Assembly: GCF_032190615.1 (NCBI RefSeq)
Contig: NZ_JAVLAT010000001.1
Location: forward strand, 1,868,501-1,932,500
DNA length: 64,000 nucleotides
DNA from: Brucella pseudogrignonensis
Lineage (GTDB): Bacteria > Pseudomonadota > Alphaproteobacteria > Rhizobiales > Rhizobiaceae
Reading direction: 5' to 3'
Below, piece by piece: positions 7,752 through 18,381 of this stretch. The notes under the pieces were generated by a model that was given only the letters and a program-made list of their open reading frames with translations, did no database searches and was not told the origin of the DNA. The stretch's first letter is position 1. Each line of letters starts with the position of its first letter. Both the position numbers and the translations under genes were made by a program.

Positions 7752-9164
7752 TTAAACTGCCGTACCGCCCACAGTCACCTGATCCATACGGAGATGCGGC
7801 TGACCGACACCGACCGGCACCCACTGTCCGCCCTTGCCGCAATTGCCCGAACCGGTGTCGAGCTTCATGTCATTGCCGATCATCGAAATGCGCTGCATGG
7901 CATCCGGGCCATTGCCGATCAGCATCGCGCCCTTGATCGGTGCACCAATCTTGCCATCTTCGATCATATAAGCTTCTGTGCAACCGAACACGAATTTGCC
8001 GGATGTGATGTCCACCTGACCACCACCGAAGGAAACGGCATAAATGCCCTTCTTCATGGAGGCGATGATCTCTTCCGGCGACTTGTCGCCTGAAAGCATA
8101 TAAGTGTTGGTCATGCGCGGCATCGGTGCGTGTGCATAGGATTCACGCCGCCCGTTACCGGTCGCTTCCATACCCATCAGACGCGCATTCTGCCGGTCCT
8201 GCATGTAATTGACGAGCTTGCCATCCTCAATCAGCACCGTGCGATTGGTTGGCGTGCCTTCATCATCGATGGTCAAAGACCCGCGACGCTCCGAGATCGT
8301 ACCGTCATCGACCACGGTTACGCCTTTCGAGGCGACTTGTTGGCCGAGCAGCCCTGCGAAGGCTGACGTCTTTTTGCGGTTGAAGTCACCTTCAAGGCCG
8401 TGGCCGACAGCCTCATGTAACATGACGCCCGGCCAGCCATTGCCCAGCACAACATCGTAAGTGCCTGCAGGGGCAGGGGTCGCCTCAAGATTAACCAGCG
8501 CCTGACGAAGCGCTTCATCAGCAACACTCTGCCAGCTTTCGGTGGTGATGAAATCGCCAAAGCCCTTGCGCCCGCCAAGCGTATGCGAGCCGGATTCCTG
8601 CCGGTCGCCATTGCCGGCAACCACCGAAACACTCAGCCGCACCATCGGGCGAATATCGCGCACGAAATGACCATCCGCGCGCAGAATTTCGACCTGCTGC
8701 CACGAGCCTGCCATTGAGACCGAAACCTGCCGCACCTTCGGGTCTTTGGCACGCAGATAGGCGTCGATCTTCTGCAGGAGCTGAACCTTTGCATCAAAGG
8801 TTGGCGAGCCGATTGGGTTCTCGTCAGTGTAAAGATGGCGATTGGTACCAGCAGGTGCTGCCGCATAGTTACCGCTATGGCCGCTAAGCGTTGCAGAAAC
8901 TGCGTCTGATGCGCGCTTGAGGGCTGCAACGGACATGTCGCCTGCATGAGCGTAGCCGATGGCTTCGCCCGCTACAGCGCGTAGGCCAAAACCTTGTTCC
9001 TGATTAAACGAGCCGGTCTTGAGGCGGCCATTGTCAAAGACGAGTGCTTCCGCCTCGCGATACTCCATGAAGAGTTCGCCATCATCGCTGCCTTTCAGGC
9101 TCTGCGAGACAAGGCGTTCAATATCGTCACGGTTTACGTCGAAGCTATCAATCAGGCTTTTCAT
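7752..9164 (-). CDS. tldD: metalloprotease TldD
   Basis: TldD with its partner TldE/PmbA forms a zinc metalloprotease that degrades unfolded peptides and, in enterobacteria, matures microcin B17 and degrades CcdA. About 470 residues; the zinc motif HEAVGH is in MLHEAVGHGLEGDF near residue 255. The C-terminal part contains the family's GGGQVDITSGKFVFGCTEAY stretch. The start at 9164 (MKSLIDSF) is chosen over an ATG ten codons upstream because AGGA lies 8 bases before it. No tldE is present in the window. First gene of a minus-strand run ending at the barstar-like gene. Confidence 0.92.
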   Translation of the reverse strand: MKSLIDSFDVNRDDIERLVSQSLKGSDDGELFMEYREAEALVFDNGRLKTGSFNQEQGFGLRAVAGEAIGYAHAGDMSVAALKRASDAVSATLSGHSGNYAAAPAGTNRHLYTDENPIGSPTFDAKVQLLQKIDAYLRAKDPKVRQVSVSMAGSWQQVEILRADGHFVRDIRPMVRLSVSVVAGNGDRQESGSHTLGGRKGFGDFITTESWQSVADEALRQALVNLEATPAPAGTYDVVLGNGWPGVMLHEAVGHGLEGDFNRKKTSAFAGLLGQQVASKGVTVVDDGTISERRGSLTIDDEGTPTNRTVLIEDGKLVNYMQDRQNARLMGMEATGNGRRESYAHAPMPRMTNTYMLSGDKSPEEIIASMKKGIYAVSFGGGQVDITSGKFVFGCTEAYMIEDGKIGAPIKGAMLIGNGPDAMQRISMIGNDMKLDTGSGNCGKGGQWVPVGVGQPHLRMDQVTVGGTAV

Positions 9165-9371
9165 AAAAATAATCCTGCGGCATGTGTTTGCCACAGGATG
9201 TAAGCGCTAAATCGGTTAAGAACAACCATCAGATTAACAACTGTCGCGATTGTGGTGATGACGAGGCGAAAACCGTGTGTCGCGAGAACCGGAGCGCAGT
9301 GTACTTAACGGTACATGAGCACCGGAAGCGCAGCGGGATGCGGTTTGCAGCCCGTCAGCGCCAGAATCTTA
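9165..9371. other. ialB-tldD spacer with repeated ACCGGA(A)GCGCAG motif
   Basis: A 207-base spacer with unusual internal order: ACCGGAGCGCAG (9291-9302 region) and ACCGGAAGCGCAG (about 9323-9335) flank a small inverted repeat TGTAC...GTACA. No ribosome site or convincing gene is present on either strand. The symmetry suggests a folded leader for tldD or a processed 3' end of ialB. Boundaries of the element are approximate. Confidence 0.4.
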
Positions 9372-9980
9372 TCAAGGCAGGGCGTCGAAGCCTTCACCAA
9401 ACGCTGTTAGATCAACCGGAATGCCGACGCCTTCTTCCGGTGTCTGGAAGACGATGAAGGTCGCCGACTTGCCGTTGCGGAATGTGTTGAGCAGTTCGTC
9501 TTCGAGAATGACTTCTGCGTAGCAACCATCTTCAAAGCAGCGCACGAAATAAGCGCGGCCAATATCTTTGCCGTCCACATTCAGACCGAGACCGTTTGGC
9601 AGCAATACGCCGAGCGGTGCGAGAACACGCAGGATACGTGCCTTGTTGTCGGCCGTCTTGAGAACGACGACTGAAAGGCCGAGTTCAGGGCGCTTGGCGG
9701 CAACCACATTCTGAATGAGGGCGCATTGTTCAGTCTTGGCACCCGCTGGCGTATCGCACAGGATCGCCCAAGGGCCATGCTGCGACTTCAATGTGCCACT
9801 CTGCTGTGGTGTCGAAGGTGACTGCCCGGATTCCTGTTGTGCACTTGGTGCAGGCAGCTGCGCAGGCGCTTGCTGTGCGGAAGATGGCAAAGTTGCAGCC
9901 AAAACAGCCAGAGCTGCACCTGTTGCAAGGATTGCAAGGCGCTGAAAGATCGGGCGGCGGTTGGATGGGCGGAAAATCAT
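9372..9980 (-). CDS. invasion-associated locus B (IalB) family protein
   Basis: About 202 residues. A basic start, a hydrophobic helix (LAILATGAALAVLAATLPSSA) and an AQQ site form a signal peptide, followed by a Gln/Pro-rich linker (30-65) and the IalB domain (HGPWAILCD... to the end) with Cys residues in ILCDT, EQCAL and VRCFEDGCY that probably form disulfides. IalB in Bartonella is linked to erythrocyte entry; in free-living relatives the family's role is unclear and likely envelope-related. Start at 9980 has GGAG 5 bases upstream and is preferred to a GTG seven codons earlier. Confidence 0.87.
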   Translation of the reverse strand: MIFRPSNRRPIFQRLAILATGAALAVLAATLPSSAQQAPAQLPAPSAQQESGQSPSTPQQSGTLKSQHGPWAILCDTPAGAKTEQCALIQNVVAAKRPELGLSVVVLKTADNKARILRVLAPLGVLLPNGLGLNVDGKDIGRAYFVRCFEDGCYAEVILEDELLNTFRNGKSATFIVFQTPEEGVGIPVDLTAFGEGFDALP

Positions 9981-10399
9981 GAAATCTCCAGATCGAATCA
10001 CCGGGACGTTATCCTCTCAAACACGTGGTGAAAAGCTATTGTCGCTCCCGCACCATGATCGAAAAGGCTTTGCCAGCATCGCATCTGCGATGCTTTCCAC
10101 GGCAGTTGCATCCATTATCATGCGGCACGTTAAATGAAACCTTATTCTAAATCATGGCTTCATTATGTGACTTTCCGGGTTTTCCCAAGTTTTCGGAGGC
10201 TTGTGTTGGCTTTCTCGCAGACTGTTCCTGAATTTGGGGTACGAAGCTCTGATGCAGACTCACGCGCAAAAATGCCGCACAGGAACATATTCGCCTTCCT
10301 TGCGGTGTGGGTTAAGGTGTGATTTGAACGCTGACGGGGGATACGGCCGTCTGTACGTCCGGCGTCCAGCTCGAAAGGGCAAAAAGGGAGAGAGTTCTG
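9981..10399. other. ialB/coxB divergent intergenic region
   Basis: A 419-base region between two divergent genes, so it should hold promoters for both. The clearest object is a near-perfect 20-base palindrome at 10075-10094 (AGCATCGCA-TC-TGCGATGCT), about 95 bases before ialB. The coxB side has a purine-rich AAAAAGGGAGAGAG ribosome site. I see no convincing gene and no clean -35/-10 pair. The region next to coxB (10135-10230) is AT-richer than its surroundings. Confidence 0.5.
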
Positions 10400-11284
10400 G
10401 TGGATAAAATTGTTGCCACAACGAGGGGTGCCATCGTTGGTGCTTCCGCTTTGCTGTGGACCGGTGGTGCCGCTCTGGCGGATCAGCCACGTCCGTGGGA
10501 AATGACATTTCAAGCTGCGGCTACGGGAATAGCCGAACAGATTCATTGGTTTGAGCGCTACACGCTCTGGTTCATCGTGCCGATCACACTGTTGGTTCTG
10601 GCGCTGTTGATCTGGTGCGTGGTGAAATTCCGCGCCAGCGCAAATCCCGAGCCATCCAAAACCAGCCATAACACGGCGATTGAAGTCATCTGGACTGTTG
10701 GTCCGGTGATTATCCTGCTGTTTCTGGCGGTTCCGTCGTTCCAGCTTCTGACCGCTCAATATTCGCCTCAGGATCCGACGCTGACCGTTAAAGCAACGGG
10801 TTATCAGTGGTATTGGGGCTATGAGTATCAGACAGAAAACCCGGTCAGCTTTGATTCGCTCCTTCTCAAGGCCGCAGATCGTGCAGCCGAGGGCAAGGAA
10901 GATCTGGCTGTCTATCCTCGTTTGCTGGCGGTCGATAATGAAGTGGTGGTGCCAGTCGGGACGACTGTTCGGCTGCTTGTGACTGCCGCAGATGTCATTC
11001 ATTCGTGGACGATTCCAGCTTTCGGTGTGAAGATGGATGCTATTCCGGGTCGCATTAATGAGGCCTGGTTCAAGGCAGACAAAGAAGGTCTTTATTACGG
11101 CCAGTGCTCTGAGCTTTGTGGTAAGGATCACGCCTATATGCCGATCGCCGTGCGTGTCGTCTCTGACGAGCAGTACAATACATGGCTGAGCGCAGCGGCG
11201 ACAAACTTGCAAGATGCAAACAAGGCGCTCAGGTCTGAGCTTGAAAGCAATACAAATGACAAGGTAGCTGCGGCGAGCTTTTAA
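10400..11284 (+). CDS. coxB: cytochrome c oxidase subunit II
   Basis: CuA-bearing subunit of the aa3-type oxidase; takes electrons from cytochrome c on the periplasmic side and passes them to heme a in CoxA. 294 residues: signal sequence (1-28, cut near AALADQ), two membrane helices (about 53-75 and 95-115), then the cupredoxin domain with the aromatic YQWYWGYEY and the CuA motif QCSELCGKDHAYMP near residues 235-248. Both Cys, the His and the Met ligand are visible, so it should bind copper. Start is GTG at 10400. First gene of the oxidase operon. Confidence 0.97.
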   Translation: MDKIVATTRGAIVGASALLWTGGAALADQPRPWEMTFQAAATGIAEQIHWFERYTLWFIVPITLLVLALLIWCVVKFRASANPEPSKTSHNTAIEVIWTVGPVIILLFLAVPSFQLLTAQYSPQDPTLTVKATGYQWYWGYEYQTENPVSFDSLLLKAADRAAEGKEDLAVYPRLLAVDNEVVVPVGTTVRLLVTAADVIHSWTIPAFGVKMDAIPGRINEAWFKADKEGLYYGQCSELCGKDHAYMPIAVRVVSDEQYNTWLSAAATNLQDANKALRSELESNTNDKVAAASF

Positions 11285-11308
11285 AAGCGCTGTACGCAAC
11301 ACTGTTGA

Positions 11309-12994
<1,686 letters not shown>

Positions 12995-12998
12995 ACGT

Positions 12999-13035
12999 GC
13001 TGAGGGCGAGAACCTGAAAGGGGTTCGCCCTCAGC
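12999..13035 (+). terminator. long hairpin after coxA
   Basis: GCTGAGGGCG (12999-13008) pairs with CGCCCTCAGC (13026-13035), with a further AACC/GGTT inner stem and a two-base bulge. No T run follows, so it probably acts as an mRNA 3'-end stabiliser or a partial stop that lets coxBA exceed the assembly genes in level, not as a full terminator. Confidence 0.55.
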
Positions 13036-13211
13036 CAAAACTGTGTTATGTGCAGGCGGCATTCATTTCCGTCTGTCATCGGCTGACGTTCAAGAACGAC
13101 GCTTTCGATAGGAAGAATGCATCTCCGGGAGGTATAGTCGTTTTGGATTGCTGATCTGTGCTCAGGGCCGGGCGCAGCATTGGCCCGGTGAGTTTGAGGT
13201 TGTTGAAGTTA

Positions 13212-14159
13212 ATGTCTCTGGTGGAAAAAAACGCAGTTTCCGAGGATGCATTCGCTCTTTCAGAGGCGACTGCACGGGATTATATCGTCCTGCTGAAACC
13301 GCGGGTCATGTCGCTTGTGGTGTTTACAGGCCTTGTCGGTCTGGTGCTTGCACCCGGTCATATGAATCCGGTTCTGGCTGCGATCAGCATCCTGTGTATT
13401 GCAGTTGGTGCTGGCGCATCAGGTGCGCTTAACATGTGGTATGACGCCGATATTGACGCGGTCATGAAGCGCACCAAAAAGCGCCCAATACCCGCAGGTG
13501 TGATTGCGCCCAATCAGGTTCTGGCATTTGGACTCACGCTCTCGGTGTTTTCGGTGCTGACACTCGGTCTGATGGTCAACTGGCTGTCCGCCGCTTTGCT
13601 GGCATTCACCATTTTCTTCTACGCCGTTGTCTATACGATGTGGCTCAAGCGCTCGACACCGCAAAACATTGTGATTGGTGGCGCTGCCGGAGCTTTCCCG
13701 CCCATGATCGGGTGGGCAGCAGCAACCGGTGAGATCACATGGGACAGTGTCGTCCTGTTCATGATTATTTTCCTTTGGACGCCACCACATTTCTGGGCGC
13801 TGTCGCTCTTCTCCAGCACGGACTACGAAGCTGCGCGAATTCCGATGATGCCAAATGTTAAGGGCGAATTGTCCACACGCCGCCAGGCAATGTTCTACGC
13901 GGTTATTATGGCGCCCGTTGGTGTACTGCCTTACCTGATGGGCTTTGCTGGCATCACCTATGGTGTGATTTCGTCACTGCTTGGTCTGGCTTTTGTTTAT
14001 TACGCGTGGCGCATGTGGATGGCAGAAGGCCAGTCACAGATGCTTCTTGCGGCGCGCAAGCTGTTCCGCTTCTCGCTGATTTATCTCTCGGCGATTTTCG
14101 CTGTACTGCTGTTTGAAGCTCTGGCGATAAAGTTGCTGAATGGCTTTGGTATCCTCTGA
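13212..14159 (+). CDS. ctaB: heme O synthase (protoheme IX farnesyltransferase)
   Basis: Adds a farnesyl group to heme b to give heme O, the precursor of heme A for the oxidase. 315 residues, UbiA-type prenyltransferase with about nine membrane helices. The first Asp-rich motif is [15 protein letters not shown] (near 90-105) with the following RPIPAG; the second conserved loop is [11 protein letters not shown]. The ATG at 13212 (MSLVEKNA) fits the family N-terminus better than an upstream in-frame GTG; a GAGG lies about 15 bases upstream, so the ribosome site is weak. Fits its operon role. Confidence 0.93.
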   Translation: MSLVEKNAVSEDAFALSEATARDYIVLLKPRVMSLVVFTGLVGLVLAPGHMNPVLAAISILCIAVGAGASGALNMWYDADIDAVMKRTKKRPIPAGVIAPNQVLAFGLTLSVFSVLTLGLMVNWLSAALLAFTIFFYAVVYTMWLKRSTPQNIVIGGAAGAFPPMIGWAAATGEITWDSVVLFMIIFLWTPPHFWALSLFSSTDYEAARIPMMPNVKGELSTRRQAMFYAVIMAPVGVLPYLMGFAGITYGVISSLLGLAFVYYAWRMWMAEGQSQMLLAARKLFRFSLIYLSAIFAVLLFEALAIKLLNGFGIL

Positions 14160-14168
14160 GGAGATGGA

Positions 14169-14369
14169 ATGGAGAGCGTCGTGGCAGAAAAGACTGGGCA
14201 GAACCTGCCTACAGAAAAACTGGAACTGATTGTTCCGACGCCTTCGCAGAAAAAAGCGCAGCGCAATCGCTCGATTGGTCTGGCGATTGCCCTGCTGTTG
14301 TTTGTGGTGCTTGTTTATATTGGTACCGTTGCCAAGCTTGGTGCCAATATATTCGCTCGGACGATTTAA
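14169..14369 (+). CDS. coxF: small oxidase-operon membrane protein CoxF
   Basis: 66 residues with a basic patch (QKKAQRNRS, 27-35) and one membrane helix (about 36-58, IGLAIALLLFVVLVYIGTVA). It lies between ctaB and ctaG, the place where small CoxF-type proteins occur in alphaproteobacterial oxidase operons, which is the main ground for the name. The GAGGAG ribosome site overlaps the ctaB stop. The biochemical role is not established; a helper function in oxidase assembly is inferred from position. Confidence 0.8.
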   Translation: MESVVAEKTGQNLPTEKLELIVPTPSQKKAQRNRSIGLAIALLLFVVLVYIGTVAKLGANIFARTI

Positions 14370-14413
14370 TCGGCTTGAACTGATCGACTGTTATTCGTTT
14401 TCGGGAGGAGAAA

Positions 14414-15028
14414 ATGGTTCAACAGCATGAGAGTGACGAAAAGCAGAAGAAGCTGAACCGCTCGAACCGAACGGTCGCTATTGCCTGCGTTTCTTTTTTC
14501 GTCTGCATGATTGGTGCGGCCTACGCTTCCGTTCCCCTCTACCGCATTTTCTGTCAGGTTACTGGCTATGGCGGTACAACGCAGCGTGTCGAGCAATATT
14601 CGGATACGATCCTCGACCGGACGGTCAAAGTGCGTTTCGATGCCAATACGTCGAATGCTCTGCCTTGGGATTTCAAGCCAGCGCAACGTGAAGTGACCGT
14701 TCGCATCGGTGAAACCACAATGGTCAAATATGATGCGCGTAATCTGTTCGATGAACCGACATATGGACGCGCAAGTTTCAATGTCGCGCCGGGCAGGGCG
14801 GGAGCCTATTTCAACAAGGTTGAGTGTTTCTGCTTTACCGATACGACGCTGCAACCGGGTGAAAGCATGGAAATGCCGGTTGTGTTCTTCGTTGATCCTG
14901 AAATCGTCAACGATCCAGATTTGAAGGACGTGAAGACAATTACGCTGTCCTATACGTTCTTCCCGATTGATAAGCCGAAGCCTGTTGCGAATGCAAAACT
15001 GGCTCCGGTTGGCAATAGCGGAAGCTGA
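14414..15028 (+). CDS. ctaG: copper chaperone for CuB, CtaG (Cox11)
   Basis: Delivers copper to the CuB site of CoxA. 204 residues: short cytoplasmic tail, one membrane helix (about 22-42, [21 protein letters not shown]), then the periplasmic Ig-like copper domain starting [14 protein letters not shown]. The copper-binding CFCF motif is in [16 protein letters not shown] (near 136-141). A good GGGAGGAG ribosome site precedes the ATG. Between coxF and coxC, the usual order. Confidence 0.96.
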   Translation: MVQQHESDEKQKKLNRSNRTVAIACVSFFVCMIGAAYASVPLYRIFCQVTGYGGTTQRVEQYSDTILDRTVKVRFDANTSNALPWDFKPAQREVTVRIGETTMVKYDARNLFDEPTYGRASFNVAPGRAGAYFNKVECFCFTDTTLQPGESMEMPVVFFVDPEIVNDPDLKDVKTITLSYTFFPIDKPKPVANAKLAPVGNSGS

Positions 15029-15179
15029 CAAAACAGAATGCTTGCGGCACATAATGCCGCAAAGACAAACAAGCAGCACGGCTCTATGTTGTGTGAAGAA
15101 GGGAACGGTCTGATCCTGCCATTGGCGGACAGGCTGGAATGCATGAGAGAGGGCCCTCACGGGTCGCATGGGGAGAGAC

Positions 15180-16058
15180 ATGGCCAACGTTCACGAGAAG
15201 AATCACGATTATCACATTCTTGCACCCAGTCCCTGGCCGTTTCTGAGCTCGGTGGGCGCATTTGTGTTGGCCATTGGTGGCATTGCATGGATGCGATACA
15301 TCAATGCGGGTGATTTGCCTTTCTTCGGCATTAATCTGGCGACACCGTGGCTCTTCTTCATTGGTCTGGCGATTGTGCTTTACTGCATGTATGCATGGTG
15401 GGCAGACGCAATACGCGAAGGCCGCGAAGGTCATCATACCCGCGTGGTCGCGCTGCATCTTCGCTACGGCATGATCATGTTCATTGCTTCCGAAGTCATG
15501 TTCTTTGCAGCATGGTTCTGGGCATTCTTTGATGTCAGCCTGTTTCCGAATGAAGTGCATCAGGTTCTTCGCGCTGAGTTCACCGGCGGTCAGTGGCCTC
15601 CGAAGGGCATGGAAGTGCTCGACCCGCTGCACCTGCCGCTTTACAATACGGTCATCCTGCTTTTGTCCGGCACAACGTTAACATGGGCGCATCATGCGCT
15701 GCTGCATAAAGACCGTACGGGCACGATCATTGGCCTGGTCCTGACGGTTGCGCTCGGTATCCTGTTCTCCTTCGTGCAGTTCTTTGAATATGCCCATGCG
15801 CCTTTCGAGTTCAAAGATTCGATTTATGGTTCAACCTTCTTCATGGCGACCGGTTTTCATGGTTTCCACGTCATCGTCGGCACGATCTTCCTACTGGTGA
15901 TTTTGTTCAGAGCGATGAAAGGCGATTTCACGCCGGAACGTCATTTTGGTTTTGAAGCGGCTGCATGGTACTGGCACTTTGTGGACGTGGTGTGGCTGTT
16001 CCTTTTCTGCGCTATCTACGTCTGGGGCAGCTGGGGCGCACCATTGCACGGCGGCTGA
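15180..16058 (+). CDS. coxC: cytochrome c oxidase subunit III
   Basis: Third core subunit of the oxidase; stabilises the proton uptake path of CoxA. 292 residues with seven membrane helices. Conserved features include the N-terminal HDYHILAPSPWPF, the acidic IASEVMFFAAWFWAFF helix and the C-terminal WYWHFVDVVWLFLF. The ATG at 15180 is preferred to one four codons upstream, because GGGGAGAG at 15170-15177 is then correctly spaced. The 150-base spacer after ctaG has no gene. Ends at a strong terminator before the DUF983 gene. Confidence 0.96.
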   Translation: MANVHEKNHDYHILAPSPWPFLSSVGAFVLAIGGIAWMRYINAGDLPFFGINLATPWLFFIGLAIVLYCMYAWWADAIREGREGHHTRVVALHLRYGMIMFIASEVMFFAAWFWAFFDVSLFPNEVHQVLRAEFTGGQWPPKGMEVLDPLHLPLYNTVILLLSGTTLTWAHHALLHKDRTGTIIGLVLTVALGILFSFVQFFEYAHAPFEFKDSIYGSTFFMATGFHGFHVIVGTIFLLVILFRAMKGDFTPERHFGFEAAAWYWHFVDVVWLFLFCAIYVWGSWGAPLHGG

Positions 16059-16076
16059 TCAGCAAATGGGACGAAA

Positions 16077-16117
16077 TGAGGGGTGGCCTTGGAAACTTGG
16101 CCGCCCCTCATTCTTTT
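16077..16117 (+). terminator. terminator after coxC
   Basis: TGAGGGGTGGCC (16077-16088) pairs with GGCCGCCCCTCA (16099-16110) with one G-T pair, followed by TTCTTTTG. It separates coxC from DUF983-surf1, which may be read at a lower level. Confidence 0.8.
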
Positions 16118-16131
16118 GTCAGGAGGATTTT

Positions 16132-16515
16132 ATGTCAGACCATCATCTTTATCCGCCTGTGGACCCGGTTAAGAGCGGAGTGACAGGGCATTGCCCGCGC
16201 TGTGGCGAGGGGAAACTGTTTAAGGGATTTCTCACCGTTGCGCCGCGTTGCAGCGCCTGTGGGCTTGACTATACATTTGCCGATTCCGGGGATGGTCCCG
16301 CAGCATTCGTGATCCTGCTCATTGGCTTTATTGTTGTCGGCGCGGCTCTTTGGCTGGAGGTCAATTATGGGCCACCGCTTTGGGTGCATTTTCTGTTATG
16401 GGTGCCGCTGGCGATTATCTTGAGCCTTGTTGCCATGCGTAGCATGAAAGGTGTTCTGATCAATCTGCAATATCGCAACAAGGCGGCACAGGGCCGTCTG
16501 GATGATGGCCAATGA
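16132..16515 (+). CDS. DUF983 zinc-ribbon membrane protein
   Basis: 127 residues. An N-terminal zinc ribbon (CPRCGEG near 21-27 and CSACGL near 41-46) is followed by two membrane helices (about 60-80 and 86-106). DUF983 genes are regularly found beside cox genes in alphaproteobacteria, which suggests a role in oxidase biogenesis, but the function is not known. The AGGAGG ribosome site at 16121-16126 decides the start. The stop overlaps the surf1 ATG (ATGA), so translation of the two is coupled. Confidence 0.87.
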   Translation: MSDHHLYPPVDPVKSGVTGHCPRCGEGKLFKGFLTVAPRCSACGLDYTFADSGDGPAAFVILLIGFIVVGAALWLEVNYGPPLWVHFLLWVPLAIILSLVAMRSMKGVLINLQYRNKAAQGRLDDGQ

Positions 16516-17258
16516 ACAAGGCGCATAAGCCGCAACGGTTTCCATGGGGTGTGCTGATCGCGTCTCTGATCGCATTCGCAATCCTGATTTCGCTCGGAAC
16601 ATGGCAAGTTGAGCGGCTTCACTGGAAAGAGGCGTTGCTGGCGTCGACACAACAGCGTTTGCATGAAGCTCCGTTGCCTTTGGCTGAAATTGAGAAAATT
16701 TACCGCGAACAAGGAACGGTCGAGTATCGCCCTGTAACCGTTTCAGGCACATTCATGCACCAGGGGGAGCGGCATTTTCTGGCGACCCACGACGGGCAGT
16801 CGGGCTTCAACGTCTATACGCCGTTGATGCTTGAAGACGGGCGCTTCGTGCTGATCAATCGCGGCTTTGTGCCTTATGAGAAAAAAGACCCGCAAACGCG
16901 TCTTGATGGCCAGCTCGACGGGCCTGTCACAATCACCGGGCTGGCGCGCGATCCGCTCACAAACAAGCCGGGTTACTTCTTGCCGGATAATGATACGGTT
17001 AAAAATATTTTCTATTGGAAAGACTGGTCTGCAATGGCCGAAAGTGCTGATATTCCGTCGTTAGACGATGCGGTGCCTTTCTTTATCGACGCTGATAATA
17101 CGCCAAATTTTGGCGGTTTGCCGATTGGCGGGATAACCATTATCGATTTTCCAAATAATCATCTTCAATATGCTGTGACGTGGTATGGTCTTGCTTTGGC
17201 CCTGTTAGGGGTTGTCGTGGCGTGGTTCTGGCGGTATCGAAAGGCTACAAAGACTTGA
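16512..17258 (+). CDS. SURF1 family oxidase assembly protein
   Basis: 248 residues. SURF1 helps insert heme a into CoxA. One membrane helix near the N-terminus (about 12-30, [20 protein letters not shown]), a periplasmic domain with the family motifs [15 protein letters not shown] and [10 protein letters not shown], and a second helix near the C-terminus ([21 protein letters not shown]). The length and topology are normal. It overlaps DUF983 by 4 bases and ends the oxidase cluster. Confidence 0.93.
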   Translation: MNKAHKPQRFPWGVLIASLIAFAILISLGTWQVERLHWKEALLASTQQRLHEAPLPLAEIEKIYREQGTVEYRPVTVSGTFMHQGERHFLATHDGQSGFNVYTPLMLEDGRFVLINRGFVPYEKKDPQTRLDGQLDGPVTITGLARDPLTNKPGYFLPDNDTVKNIFYWKDWSAMAESADIPSLDDAVPFFIDADNTPNFGGLPIGGITIIDFPNNHLQYAVTWYGLALALLGVVVAWFWRYRKATKT

Positions 17259-17269
17259 CACAGGCCGCT

Positions 17270-17297
17270 TTGAAGCCCACTTCCGGCTTTATATAAT
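17270..17297 (+). promoter_or_regulatory. candidate sigma-70 promoter of ispH
   Basis: TTGAAG (17270-17275) and TATAAT (17292-17297) with a 16-base spacer, 35 bases before the ispH ATG and just after the surf1 stop. The perfect -10 hexamer makes this one of the better promoter matches in the window. Confidence 0.55.
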
Positions 17298-17331
17298 TTG
17301 CGCCTCACGCCGAACCCAGCGAGCACGCTAT

Positions 17332-18381
17332 ATGATCGATAACCGCCCCCCTCTGGAAATCCGCCTTTGCGGCCCGCGTGGTTTTTGCGCTGGTGTTGAC
17401 CGGGCTATTCAGATCGTCGTGCTGGCACTGAAGAAATACGGGGCGCCGGTCTATGTGCGCCATGAAATCGTGCATAATCGTTATGTCGTTGAGGGTTTGC
17501 AGTCACGCGGCGCGATTTTTGTAGAAGAACTTGATGAGATCCCGGCGGAACATCGTGACCAGCCGGTTGTATTTTCGGCACATGGTGTCCCGAAATCCGT
17601 GCCGGCGGATGCAGAGTCCAAGAATCTTTTTTATCTTGATGCAACATGTCCGCTGGTTTCAAAAGTGCATAAACAAGCCATGCGCCATCAGCGTCTTGGC
17701 CGTCACGTGATTTTAATCGGTCATTCCGGGCACCCTGAAGTGATCGGTACGATGGGGCAATTGCCTGAAGGGACGGTTACGCTGATTGAGACGGTCGAAG
17801 ACGCGCGGACTATTGAGTTTTCTGACCCGGATAATCTCGGCTTTGTGACCCAGACCACGCTTTCAGTGGATGATACGGCGGGCATCATTGAAGAATTGCA
17901 GCAGCGTTTCCCAAGTCTGACAGCACCAGCCGCAGAATCGATTTGCTATGCCACCACAAACCGGCAGGAAGCCGTGCGCCACGCGGCACCCGGCTGCGAC
18001 CTGTTTCTGATCGTTGGCGCCCCAAACTCCTCTAACTCCAAACGTCTTGTTGAAGTTGCGGAAAAGGCGGGGGCCGGAACGTCGATGCTGGTCCAGCGTG
18101 CGTCTGATATTGAATGGGACAAGGTGGGCGATATTTCGGTCGTCGGCCTTTCGGCTGGTGCTTCTGCACCTGAAATTATCGTTGATGAAATCATGGATGC
18201 CTTTAAAGCTCGTTTCGATGTGAGGATCGAACTGGCTGAGACGACCGTTGAAACAGAAAACTTTCTGGTGAATCGCGAAATTCGCGATGTTGAGCTGACG
18301 GTGCAGGATATGGCATTCGTTAACGGCGAAAACAGGGTTGTCGGAATACCTAAATTAGAGCGCATCCCGAAAAGTGTGTAA
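17332..18381 (+). CDS. ispH: 4-hydroxy-3-methylbut-2-enyl diphosphate reductase IspH
   Basis: Last enzyme of the MEP pathway; makes IPP and DMAPP with a 4Fe-4S cluster. 349 residues. The three cluster Cys are in [20 protein letters not shown] and [14 protein letters not shown]; substrate-binding His residues are in [11 protein letters not shown] and [11 protein letters not shown], and the E-x-N signature is in EVTTQ-like TQTTLSVDD. Start at 17332 follows a good -10 box. The last residues, LERIPKSV and the stop, are encoded by the first copy of an intergenic palindromic repeat, so the native C-terminus has been replaced by repeat sequence. Confidence 0.96.
   Translation: MIDNRPPLEIRLCGPRGFCAGVDRAIQIVVLALKKYGAPVYVRHEIVHNRYVVEGLQSRGAIFVEELDEIPAEHRDQPVVFSAHGVPKSVPADAESKNLFYLDATCPLVSKVHKQAMRHQRLGRHVILIGHSGHPEVIGTMGQLPEGTVTLIETVEDARTIEFSDPDNLGFVTQTTLSVDDTAGIIEELQQRFPSLTAPAAESICYATTNRQEAVRHAAPGCDLFLIVGAPNSSNSKRLVEVAEKAGAGTSMLVQRASDIEWDKVGDISVVGLSAGASAPEIIVDEIMDAFKARFDVRIELAETTVETENFLVNREIRDVELTVQDMAFVNGENRVVGIPKLERIPKSV

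Noticed and set aside
17255..17297. Promoter formed by TTGACA (17255) and TATAAT (17292)
   Set aside because: Spacing is 31 bases, far above 15-19; TTGAAG at 17270 with 16 bases fits better.
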